The position numbers were made by a program, and so were the translations under genes. Below the pieces are notes generated by a model. It was not told where the DNA came from, did not search any database, and was given only the letters and a program-made list of their open reading frames with translations. Shown piece after piece: positions 16,780 to 23,664 of a stretch of 64,000 bases of DNA (position 1 is its first letter; each line of letters begins with the position of its first letter). Location of the stretch: contig CAISWQ010000029.1 of NCBI GenBank assembly GCA_903889245.1, forward strand, positions 1 to 64,000. The letters are read 5' to 3'. The DNA is from an uncultured Lentisphaerota bacterium (GTDB lineage: Bacteria > Verrucomicrobiota > Kiritimatiellia > CAIQIC01).

Positions 16780-18426
16780 ATGGCATACGAAGTTCTGGCC
16801 CGCAAGTGGCGGCCGCAACAGTTCGAGGATGTGGTCGGGCAGACGCACGTCACGCAGACGTTGCACAACGCGATCACGAGCGACCGCGTGGCGCACGCCT
16901 ACATCTTCGTCGGCCCGCGCGGCACGGGCAAGACGACCACGGCGCGTATCCTCGCCAAGGCACTCAACTGCCAGAAGGGTGGCCCAACCGTTACGCCGTG
17001 CGACACGTGTGACTCGTGCAGGGAAATCATGTCCGGTAGCAGCCTCGACGTGATCGAGATTGACGGCGCGAGCAACAACAGCGTGGAGCAGGTACGCGAC
17101 CTGCGCGAGGGCGTCGCCTTTGCCCCGGCACGCGGGCCGTTCAAAATCTACATCATTGACGAAGTTCACATGCTCTCCCTCTCCGCGTTCAACGCGCTGC
17201 TCAAGACGCTGGAGGAGCCGCCGAAGCACGTGAAGTTTTTGTTCGCCACCACCGATCCGCAGAAGGTGCCGACGACCATCCTCTCGCGCTGCCAGCGGTT
17301 CGATCTGCGCCGGATTTCGCTGCGCGAGATCGTTGCCCAGCTCGAGAAGATCGCCAAGGCCGAGAAGATCGAGCTCGCGCCCGATGCGCTCCTCGCGATC
17401 GCGCGCGGCGCCGAGGGCGGCCTGCGCGACGCGACCGGCGCGCTCGACCAACTCGTTTCCTTCCGCGGTAAAAAAATCGCCGAGAGCGATGTGCTCGCCG
17501 TCTTCGGTCTCGTGTCGCACCAGACGCTGGAGGCGCTCGCGCAGGCCGTGGTGCAGGGCGAGGTTTCGGCCGCGCTCCGGATCGTCGCCGAGCTGGACAC
17601 GAACGGAAAAGATTTGCAACGGCTTGTCGTCGAACTGCTCGGCTACTTCCGCGACCTGCTCGTGTGCCGTTACGCCGGCGACGCCGCCGCGCTGCCGGAC
17701 CTGACCGATGACCAGATCGGACGGCTCAAGCAGGCCGCCGCGCAAGTGGATCCCGACCGCCTGCTGCGCATCGTGGAACTGCTCGTCGAGGCCGATACGC
17801 GGATGCGCTACGCGCTCTCGCGCCGCACGCTGCTGGAGATCGCGCTCGTCCGCGGCTGCCGCGCCGCCCGCATTGCCTCGCTCGACGAGGTGCTCAAGGG
17901 CGTCCAGGCCGCACGCGCCGAGCTGGCCGCGGGCGGTGGCACCGCCCCGGCCGAGGAAGCGCCGCCGATGGTCGCGGAGGAACCGGCCGAGTACGCCGCC
18001 GAGCCCGCGCCGGCCGCGGCGCGTCCGCCGCCAGCGGCCAGCGACGAGGTGGCCAGGCTGAACCAGCAGTGGCCCAAGCTCGTCGAGCAGGTGGGCAACG
18101 CCGTGCTGCTGGCGAAGAAATATCTCGTGGACGCCCGGCCGGTGAGCGTCGCCGGCAACCACGTCGTCATTGGCTTTGATCCCGAGTTCGCCAGCGAAAT
18201 GGGCAACGTCCAGAATGTGCGGACGCAGAAGGTGGTCCAGCGCGTCATCAGCGACGCGCTCGGGCGCGAGGTGACGGTGGAATTCAAGGTGCGTACCGCG
18301 ACGGCGGCTGCGCCGGAGGCCGCCGCGCCGCGCCCGACCTCGAAGGAAAAGCGCGAGTGGCACAAGCACCCGGCGGTCAACAACGTCCTGGAAGCCTTCA
18401 ATGGCGACATTGGCGAAGTCCGCTGA
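16780..18426 (+). CDS. dnaX: DNA polymerase III subunit gamma/tau
   Basis: A 548-residue clamp-loader ATPase. Visible are Walker A GPRGTGKT (45-52), the zinc-binding cysteines Cys64, Cys74, Cys77 and Cys80, the DEVH Walker B box at 127-130, and the arginine-finger region TTILSRCQRFDLRRI. The tau-like C-terminal part has a Pro/Ala-rich linker followed by a conserved domain. The start MAYEVLARKWRP is standard, with GAGGA upstream. dnaX, ebfC and recR run in one direction with short gaps, a widely conserved DNA-maintenance operon. Confidence 0.96.
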   Translation: MAYEVLARKWRPQQFEDVVGQTHVTQTLHNAITSDRVAHAYIFVGPRGTGKTTTARILAKALNCQKGGPTVTPCDTCDSCREIMSGSSLDVIEIDGASNNSVEQVRDLREGVAFAPARGPFKIYIIDEVHMLSLSAFNALLKTLEEPPKHVKFLFATTDPQKVPTTILSRCQRFDLRRISLREIVAQLEKIAKAEKIELAPDALLAIARGAEGGLRDATGALDQLVSFRGKKIAESDVLAVFGLVSHQTLEALAQAVVQGEVSAALRIVAELDTNGKDLQRLVVELLGYFRDLLVCRYAGDAAALPDLTDDQIGRLKQAAAQVDPDRLLRIVELLVEADTRMRYALSRRTLLEIALVRGCRAARIASLDEVLKGVQAARAELAAGGGTAPAEEAPPMVAEEPAEYAAEPAPAAARPPPAASDEVARLNQQWPKLVEQVGNAVLLAKKYLVDARPVSVAGNHVVIGFDPEFASEMGNVQNVRTQKVVQRVISDALGREVTVEFKVRTATAAAPEAAAPRPTSKEKREWHKHPAVNNVLEAFNGDIGEVR

Positions 18427-18451
18427 AGTAAATTTCAACAGGAGAAAGAAC

Positions 18452-18763
18452 ATGCCGAACTTCATGAAGATGATGAAACAGGCCGCCTCGATCCAGAAGG
18501 ACATGGAACGCGTCCAAGGCGAACTGGCCCAGAAGACCATCGAGTTTTCCGCGGGCGGCGGCGCCGTGACGGCGACCGCGCGCGGCGATGGCTCGCTGGC
18601 CGGCATCAAGATTGACCCCAAGGTCGTCAACCCCGCCGAGGTGGACCTGCTCGAGGACCTCGTCACCGCTGCCGTCGAGGGCGCGCTCGGCGCCGCCAAA
18701 GAGATGGCCGCGAAGGAGCTCGGCAAAGTCACCGCCGGCCTCGGCATCCCCGGCCTCGGCTGA
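18452..18763 (+). CDS. ebfC: YbaB/EbfC nucleoid-associated protein
   Basis: A 103-residue dimeric DNA-binding protein of the YbaB/EbfC family. It opens MPNFMKMMKQAASIQKDMERVQ, has the family segment GGGAVTATARGDG and a glycine-rich C-terminus. AGGAG lies nine bases upstream of the chosen ATG. The position between dnaX and recR is typical. Confidence 0.92.
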   Translation: MPNFMKMMKQAASIQKDMERVQGELAQKTIEFSAGGGAVTATARGDGSLAGIKIDPKVVNPAEVDLLEDLVTAAVEGALGAAKEMAAKELGKVTAGLGIPGLG

Positions 18764-18776
18764 GTGCTGTTTCCAT

Positions 18777-18811
18777 CTGCCGACCGCTAACCGCTGAAAG
18801 CTGATCGCTTT
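18777..18811. repeat. degenerate 7-bp tandem array
   Basis: Five heptamers can be lined up (CTGCCGA, CCGCTAA, CCGCTGA, AAGCTGA, TCGCTTT) in the ebfC-recR gap. The period is kept although the units diverge. Confidence 0.5.
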
Positions 18812-18812
18812 T

Positions 18813-19418
18813 ATGAACCGCATCGAACCAGTAGAGAAGTTGATGGCGGTGCTGGCGCGGCTGCCGGGGGTGGGGCGGCGGACGGCCGAGCGTATGGCGG
18901 TCAAACTCGCGCGCGATCCGCAGGGGCTGACGCGCGAACTTGGCGCGGCGCTGGCCGATCTCTCCGCCCGCGTCGCCATCTGCTCCAAGTGCGGCGACCT
19001 CACGCTGCGCGGCACCGATCCGTGCGCGCTTTGCACCAGCCCGCGGCGCGACGTACGCGTGCTGTGCGTGGTCGAGGAACCCGGCGACATCCAGCAGATC
19101 GAAGCCTCCGGCGCGTTTCAGGGCCGCTACCATGCGCTGTTTGGCAGGCTCTCGCCGATGCGCGGCGAAGGTCCCGGCCATCTGCGGCTGGAGGCGCTGC
19201 TCAAGCGTATCGAGGCGGAAAATATGGCCGAGGTGATCCTTGCTTTGAGTCCCGATGTCGAGGGCGACTCCACCGCCGCCTTCATCCGCCATCTGCTGGA
19301 AGGCCGGCCGGGCCTGAAGATCACGCGCCTCGCGCTCGGCGTCCCCGCCGGCAGCGCGATCGCCTACGCCGATCCGCTGACGCTCGCCCGCGCCTTGCAA
19401 GGCCGGCAGAACATGTGA
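18813..19418 (+). CDS. recR: recombination mediator protein RecR
   Basis: A 201-residue protein that helps load RecA on gapped DNA together with RecO and RecF. The N-terminal helix-hairpin-helix reads RLPGVGRRTAERMA. A C4 zinc finger (CSKC then CALC) starts near residue 57, and a Toprim domain follows with CVVEEPGDI and ALSPDVEGDST. The length is normal. The ribosome site is weak, so coupling to ebfC is possible. Confidence 0.95.
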   Translation: MNRIEPVEKLMAVLARLPGVGRRTAERMAVKLARDPQGLTRELGAALADLSARVAICSKCGDLTLRGTDPCALCTSPRRDVRVLCVVEEPGDIQQIEASGAFQGRYHALFGRLSPMRGEGPGHLRLEALLKRIEAENMAEVILALSPDVEGDSTAAFIRHLLEGRPGLKITRLALGVPAGSAIAYADPLTLARALQGRQNM

Positions 19419-19500
19419 TGACAAAGTCCGACGAACGCCGAGTCGGAAACCCGGCGAAACAGTTTTGCTACATGACGGAATGCTGGAATCAAAGGAGCAC

Positions 19501-20367
19501 ATGGTGAAGAAACAAATGCGTTTGTGTGGCTGCGCGGTGTTGCTGGCGAGCGCCCTGGCCCAAGGGCAGCTCGTGAAGAGCGGCGAGAAGATCGCTTTCC
19601 TCGGCGATTCCATCACGCAGCAAGGCGCCGGCGGGCCGGGCGGCTACGTGCGGCTCGTCATCAGTGGGCTCGAAGCCAACGGCGTGCAGGCCGAGGCGGT
19701 CCCTGCGGGCATCAGCGGCCACAAATCCAACCAGATGCTCGAACGGCTCGAACGCGATGTACTCGCCAAGAAGCCCAACTGGATGACCTTGAGTTGCGGC
19801 GTCAACGATGTCTGGCACGGCGCGCGTGGCGTGCCACTCGACCAGTACAAGCAGAACATCACGAAGATCGTGGAGCGTTGCCAGACCGCCGGCATCAAGG
19901 TGATGATCCTGACCGCGACGATGATCACCGAGGACCAGCAGGCCGAGAACAACCAGAAACTGATCCCCTATAACGCTTTTCTGCGCCAGTTGGCCGCCGA
20001 GAAGAAATGCGCGCTGGCCGACCTGAACGCCGATATGCAGGCGGCCATCGCGCAGGCGAAAAAAAACCAACCGCGACCCGCGAAGGGCAACTTCCTGACC
20101 AGCGACGGCGTCCACATGGGTCCGGCGGGCAATCAGATGATGGCGCTGGGTGTGCTCAAGGGCTTTGGCTTGGCCGAACCGCAGTTGGCCAAGGCGCGCG
20201 ACCACTGGCTGGACATCCCCGGCACCTGCGAAGTCGGCGCGAAGTTGAAACTGACCCAGCGGCAGATGCAGCAACTGACCGCGCTCGCCGCGCAGAAGAA
20301 ATGTTCCGTGGATAGCCTCGTTAGCGAAGCGCTGACACAGAGCGTGGAAACGCTGCTGAAAAAATGA
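19501..20367 (+). CDS. secreted SGNH/GDSL-family hydrolase
   Basis: A 288-residue SGNH esterase with an N-terminal export signal (MRLCGCAVLLASALAQG). Block I is FLGDSIT with the catalytic Ser, block III is GVND, and the C-terminal catalytic pair is in SDGVHMGPAG. Such enzymes deacetylate carbohydrates or hydrolyse small esters in the periplasm. AGGAG six bases upstream fixes the start although the frame is open a little further. A C-terminal extension of about 70 residues is basic and unassigned. Confidence 0.85.
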   Translation: MVKKQMRLCGCAVLLASALAQGQLVKSGEKIAFLGDSITQQGAGGPGGYVRLVISGLEANGVQAEAVPAGISGHKSNQMLERLERDVLAKKPNWMTLSCGVNDVWHGARGVPLDQYKQNITKIVERCQTAGIKVMILTATMITEDQQAENNQKLIPYNAFLRQLAAEKKCALADLNADMQAAIAQAKKNQPRPAKGNFLTSDGVHMGPAGNQMMALGVLKGFGLAEPQLAKARDHWLDIPGTCEVGAKLKLTQRQMQQLTALAAQKKCSVDSLVSEALTQSVETLLKK

Positions 20368-20373
20368 CGGCCT

Positions 20374-20424
20374 CTGTAGCGGCGGCCTGTGGCCGCCGAC
20401 GGCGACCGCAGGTCGCCGCTACAG
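20374..20424. repeat. paired REP-like hairpins closing a three-way junction
   Basis: Outer arms CTGTAGCGGCG and CGCCGCTACAG are perfect complements and enclose two further hairpins (GGCGGCC-TGT-GGCCGCC and GGCGACC-GCA-GGTCGCC). This equals two GTAG-footed hairpin units in opposite orientation, the arrangement of a bacterial interspersed mosaic element. Confidence 0.8.
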
Positions 20425-20450
20425 CCAAGCTGATACTCGCTGTTGCGCAA

Positions 20451-20520
20451 GCCGGGTTTCTGACCCGGCGCACCCAGCGACGCCACCCACTCCGGGCGCA
20501 GCCAGACTGCGCCCCTACAG
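20451..20520. repeat. second REP-like hairpin pair
   Basis: GCCGGGT-TTCTG-ACCCGGC is followed 25 bases later by GGGCGCAG-CCAGA-CTGCGCCC with a CTACAG foot. Together with the adjacent pair and a heptamer array it fills the 220-bp gap between the two SGNH genes. Confidence 0.65.
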
Positions 20521-20554
20521 CGATAAGAAAGAAGTGGATGGCAGCGCTTCCGGC

Positions 20555-20589
20555 TGACCTCTGAATTCTGTCCTCTGATCTCTGCTGCT
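20555..20589. repeat. degenerate 7-bp tandem array
   Basis: TGACCTC, TGAATTC, TGTCCTC, TGATCTC and TGCTGCT follow each other without gaps and run up to the stop codon of the minus-strand SGNH gene. The leading TG and closing C are nearly invariant. Confidence 0.7.
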
Positions 20590-21338
20590 TACTTTTTCAG
20601 CGCGGCCTGGATTTCCGGGACGATGGCCTCGGCCCAGATGGCGTAGCCCTTCGCGTTCGGGTGGAGCAGGTCGGGCATGATGTCGCGTGAGAGCGTGCCA
20701 TCGGCCTCAAGCAGCTTCGCGTTGATATCCACGAACTTGATGTTCCAGTAGCCGCTGTACTGCGCGATGATCTTGTTCACTTGGTCGTTGATCACGCGCA
20801 TCTCGTCGGTCGGCTTGGCGCTGCGCGGGAAGATCGCGAGCAGGATTTGCTGCGCGTGCGGGAAACGCTCGTGCAGCTTCGCGCAGATCGCGCCGATGCC
20901 GGCGGCGGTCTCCTCCGGCTTGTCCTTGCGGTGACCGGTGTTGTTCGTGCCGATCATGATGATGATGACCTTCGGGTTGAGCGCGCCCTCGAGGTTGCCG
21001 TGCTCGAAGCGCCAGAGCACGTGCTCGGTGCGGTCGCCGCCGATGCCGAAGTTCGCCGCCTTGAACGGCGCGATCTTCTCGTCCCAAATGGCCTTGCCGC
21101 CGCTCTCCCAGCCGTGCGTGATCGAGTCGCCGACGAAGAGCACGTCGAAGCCGCCGGCCTGTGCCAGCGCGTTGAACTTCTCGTGGCGCGGCATCGTGCC
21201 CTGGTGCGGATCGGGGACGATGGCCTTGGCCGTCTTCGGCACCACCGGAATCGGTGGCGGTTTGGCGCAGCCGGCGATCAGGGCGACCAGCGCCAGGCCC
21301 GCGGCGTGACGCATGCAACGCGGCCATGTCTGCCTCAT
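20589..21338 (-). CDS. SGNH hydrolase lipoprotein (PAF-acetylhydrolase-like)
   Basis: A 249-residue protein with a lipoprotein signal (hydrophobic run ending LIAGC). The SGNH blocks are VLFVGDSITHGW, FGIGGDRTEHVLWR (block II glycine), IGTNNTG (block III Asn) and DLLHPNAKGY (Asp-x-x-His). This is the layout of platelet-activating-factor acetylhydrolase-like esterases common in sugar-ester degraders. GAGGAG eight bases before the ATG supports the start. Its promoter region carries a separate 21-bp palindrome. Confidence 0.88.
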   Translation of the reverse strand: MRQTWPRCMRHAAGLALVALIAGCAKPPPIPVVPKTAKAIVPDPHQGTMPRHEKFNALAQAGGFDVLFVGDSITHGWESGGKAIWDEKIAPFKAANFGIGGDRTEHVLWRFEHGNLEGALNPKVIIIMIGTNNTGHRKDKPEETAAGIGAICAKLHERFPHAQQILLAIFPRSAKPTDEMRVINDQVNKIIAQYSGYWNIKFVDINAKLLEADGTLSRDIMPDLLHPNAKGYAIWAEAIVPEIQAALKK

Positions 21339-21372
21339 GTGCTTGCTCCTCGTGGTTGGAACGTGCGCGCGG

Positions 21373-21402
21373 AGCATAGTGCGCGCTGCGCGCCGGCGTC
21401 AA
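21373..21402 (-). promoter_or_regulatory. probable promoter of the SGNH lipoprotein gene
   Basis: Minus-strand TTGACG, an 18-base spacer and TATGCT lie 35-65 bases before the start codon. Both hexamers match the sigma-70 consensus at most positions. Confidence 0.55.
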
Positions 21403-21465
21403 GGATACCGGCGTGGCTCCTGCATGGTCGTCCCGCCAGCCACCCTCCCCTCCAGTCAGCCCATG

Positions 21466-21486
21466 ATACATGTTAGTAACATGTAT
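21466..21486. promoter_or_regulatory. 21-bp perfect palindrome, possible activator site
   Basis: ATACATGTTA, a single G and TAACATGTAT form a perfect odd palindrome about 64 bp upstream of the predicted -35 of the SGNH lipoprotein gene. An activator site would fit that position. It is AT-rich in very GC-rich surroundings. Confidence 0.55.
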
Positions 21487-21602
21487 TATCGCTGTCTTCG
21501 GCGGAAGGGGCCGGAGCGTGGTGCGGGTCCCGGGAGGGTGAAGGCCTTGGGGCTTGGCGCGGCGCAGTCAGAGGCAACAGATCCGCGCCCTAGGGGCCAC
21601 AC

Positions 21603-22916
21603 TTAGGGTTCGAGCGTGGCGGCGCGTGAGAGGAGCGCGGCGTAGGCGCCATCGGTCTGCTCGGCGGCGGGCAGCAGGAGGCGCTGGCGTTCGAGGCGGA
21701 ATTCGTAGTGGTTGGCGAGCCAGCGCTTGATGAGCGGCTCGTTCTCTTCCGGCTCGATGCTGCACGTGGAATAGACGAGCCGGCCGCCGGGCCGCACGAG
21801 CGCGGCGGCACCGTGCAAAATACGGAATTGCGTTTCGATGAGCTTCTTCTGCCGGTCCTCGCTGAAGCGCCAGCGCGCGTCGGGGCGGCGGCGCAGGACG
21901 CCGGTGTTCGAGCACGGCACGTCAAGCAGGAGGCCGTCGAAGTATTCACCGCGGCCCGCGGCGAGCAGCTCCTGCCGCGCGGGCTCCGGCGCGGCGGCAT
22001 CGCCCTGCACGACGCGGATCAGGCCGCCGCCGGCGCGCGCCACGTTCTCGCGCAGCCGCGCGAGGCGGTCGGCGTGCCGCTCCAGTGCGACGACGAGGCC
22101 GTTGCCTTGCAGTCGCGCAGCGATGTCGAGCGCCTTGCCACCGGGCGCGGCGCAGGCGTCGAGGATGCTCTCGCCCGGCTGCGGCGCGAGCAGGTCCACG
22201 GCGAGCGAGGTCGCGGGGTCCTGGACGGCGAACCAGCCCTCGGCATAACCGGGGACCTCGGCGACACGCACGCCGCGCGGCAGGACGCAAAAGTCGTGGC
22301 CGAGCGCGGCCAGCGGCTCGGCGGCGATGCCGGCCTGCTTGAGCTCTGCGAAAAATTTTTCGGGCGCGACGGCATTGAGGCGCAGCACGGTCGCCGCCGG
22401 CTGGTTGTTCCAGGCGCAAATGGCGAGCGCTTTCTCCTTGCCGTAGTGCTGTGTCCAGCGGTCAAAGAGCACGTCGGGATGCGAGAGGCGCAGCGCGGGT
22501 TGGAGTTGCTTGAGCTCGTTGGAGAGCGCCTCGGTCTCGCGCTGGGCGCGGCGCAGGATGGCATTGAGGAAGTTCGCGGCGCGCGCGCCGGCGAGCGTCT
22601 TCGCGGCCTCGACAGTCTCGTGGACGGCGGCGAAGGGGGCGACGTCGTCGAGGTAGAGCAGTTGATAGAGTCCGACGAGCGCGAGCGCCAGGAGTGGGCG
22701 CCCCGGCTCGCGCGCGGCGAGCTTGCGGAAGACCCACTCGAGTACGCGTCGCTGGCGGACGACGCCGAACACAATTTCCTGCACGAAGGCGCGGTCGGCC
22801 GTGACGCTCTCCAGCGCGCGGTCGGGAAATTCGCCGCGTTCGAGCCATTTGGCGAGGATGCCGGCGGCGACGCCGCGCGAGTTCAGCGGGACAGTTTGCG
22901 ATGTGTGTTTGGTCAC
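21603..22916 (-). CDS. rsmB: 16S rRNA (cytosine-967-C5)-methyltransferase (RsmB)
   Basis: A 437-residue protein. The N-terminal NusB-like RNA-binding domain (about 1-140) is followed by a Rossmann methyltransferase domain with LDACAAPGGKALDIAA. The two catalytic cysteines of the m5C family are in DVPCSNTGVLRRRPDARW and STCSIEPEEN. The RRxPDxxW segment and the NusB domain favour RsmB over related m5C enzymes. Length and order are normal. Confidence 0.94.
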   Translation of the reverse strand: MTKHTSQTVPLNSRGVAAGILAKWLERGEFPDRALESVTADRAFVQEIVFGVVRQRRVLEWVFRKLAAREPGRPLLALALVGLYQLLYLDDVAPFAAVHETVEAAKTLAGARAANFLNAILRRAQRETEALSNELKQLQPALRLSHPDVLFDRWTQHYGKEKALAICAWNNQPAATVLRLNAVAPEKFFAELKQAGIAAEPLAALGHDFCVLPRGVRVAEVPGYAEGWFAVQDPATSLAVDLLAPQPGESILDACAAPGGKALDIAARLQGNGLVVALERHADRLARLRENVARAGGGLIRVVQGDAAAPEPARQELLAAGRGEYFDGLLLDVPCSNTGVLRRRPDARWRFSEDRQKKLIETQFRILHGAAALVRPGGRLVYSTCSIEPEENEPLIKRWLANHYEFRLERQRLLLPAAEQTDGAYAALLSRAATLEP

Positions 22917-22955
22917 GGCGCGAGTCTAGCGGGAGCAGGCGCGGAAGGGAATGGC

Positions 22956-22976
22956 CGATTGAAAATTGATGATGGC
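22956..22976. repeat. short heptamer-like array
   Basis: CGATTGA, AAATTGA and TGATGGC follow each other between rsmB and the 3D-domain gene. Only three units, so a weak call. Confidence 0.35.
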
Positions 22977-23006
22977 CGCTTTGCGGTCGTGAACCTTTGG
23001 GAGTAC

Positions 23007-23025
23007 GGCGGCGCAACGCGCCGCC
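23007..23025. repeat. GC-rich hairpin in the rsmB/3D-gene divergent gap
   Basis: GGCGGCGC-AAC-GCGCCGCC is a perfect 8-bp stem between two divergent gene starts, so it is not a terminator. Flanking GGGAG and CTCC extend the symmetry. Confidence 0.6.
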
Positions 23026-23079
23026 CTCCAAGGCTCACAAAGAGTTGACGGCGGCGGCGGTGGTGCGCAGAGTGCGCGC

Positions 23080-23541
23080 GTGCGCCGGTTCGCAAAAATT
23101 TTGTCGCTGGCTGTGCTGCTGTTCGCCGCGGGGTGCACGACGACGGGCGGGGGCCGGCGCGGCAGCCCGCCCGCGGCCAACGACCCCCGCTGGCGGACGC
23201 TGGCCATGACGGTCACCGGCTACTGCCCGTGCGGCGCGTGCTGCAACTGGCGGCGGACGTGGTACGGCCGCGCGGTGATCGCCAGCGGGCCGCGCGCCGG
23301 CGAGCGCAAGGCGGTCGGCATCACCGCGAGCGGCAAGCGTGCGGGGCGCGGCATGATCGCGGCGGACCCGGACGTGCTGCCGATGCGGACGCAGCTCTTT
23401 GTGCCGGGGTACGGCTATGGCACGGTCGAGGACACCGGCGGCGCCATCCAAGGGAACAAGCTCGACCTCTTCTTCGAGACGCATACGCAGGCGCGGCAGT
23501 GGGGTGTGAAAAAACTGAACGTGCGTGTGCGGCAGCCTTGA
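23080..23541 (+). CDS. 3D-domain lipoprotein
   Basis: A 153-residue protein with a lipobox (LLFAAGC) and a 3D domain: MTVTGYCPCGACC at the start, then a VGITASGKRAGRGMIAADPDVLPM stretch in pieces, and the closing acidic set YGTVEDTGGAIQGNKLDLFF. This double-psi-beta-barrel fold is shared with MltA-type lytic transglycosylases and Rpf-linked proteins, so peptidoglycan cleavage or binding at the envelope is likely. The start is GTG; no strong ribosome site is visible. Confidence 0.85.
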   Translation: MRRFAKILSLAVLLFAAGCTTTGGGRRGSPPAANDPRWRTLAMTVTGYCPCGACCNWRRTWYGRAVIASGPRAGERKAVGITASGKRAGRGMIAADPDVLPMRTQLFVPGYGYGTVEDTGGAIQGNKLDLFFETHTQARQWGVKKLNVRVRQP

Positions 23542-23545
23542 TTCC

Positions 23546-23654
23546 TTTCCAAGCATTGGACAGCTGAGCCCGCGTTTTTCCAAGCCTTGGAAAACTTCAC
23601 GGACATATTTCCGCGACTTGGACTTTTCAGGAAATTTTTTCCGAGCCTTGGAAA
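23546..23654. repeat. 19-bp palindrome cluster, 4 copies
   Basis: Copies at about 23,546 (centre AAGCATT), 23,575 (perfect), 23,606 (degenerate, CCGCGACTTGG) and 23,635 (CCGAGCCTTGG), each about 30 bp apart. The cluster fills the space between the convergent 3D-domain and kinase genes. Confidence 0.92.
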
Positions 23655-23664
23655 CGTACCGGCG

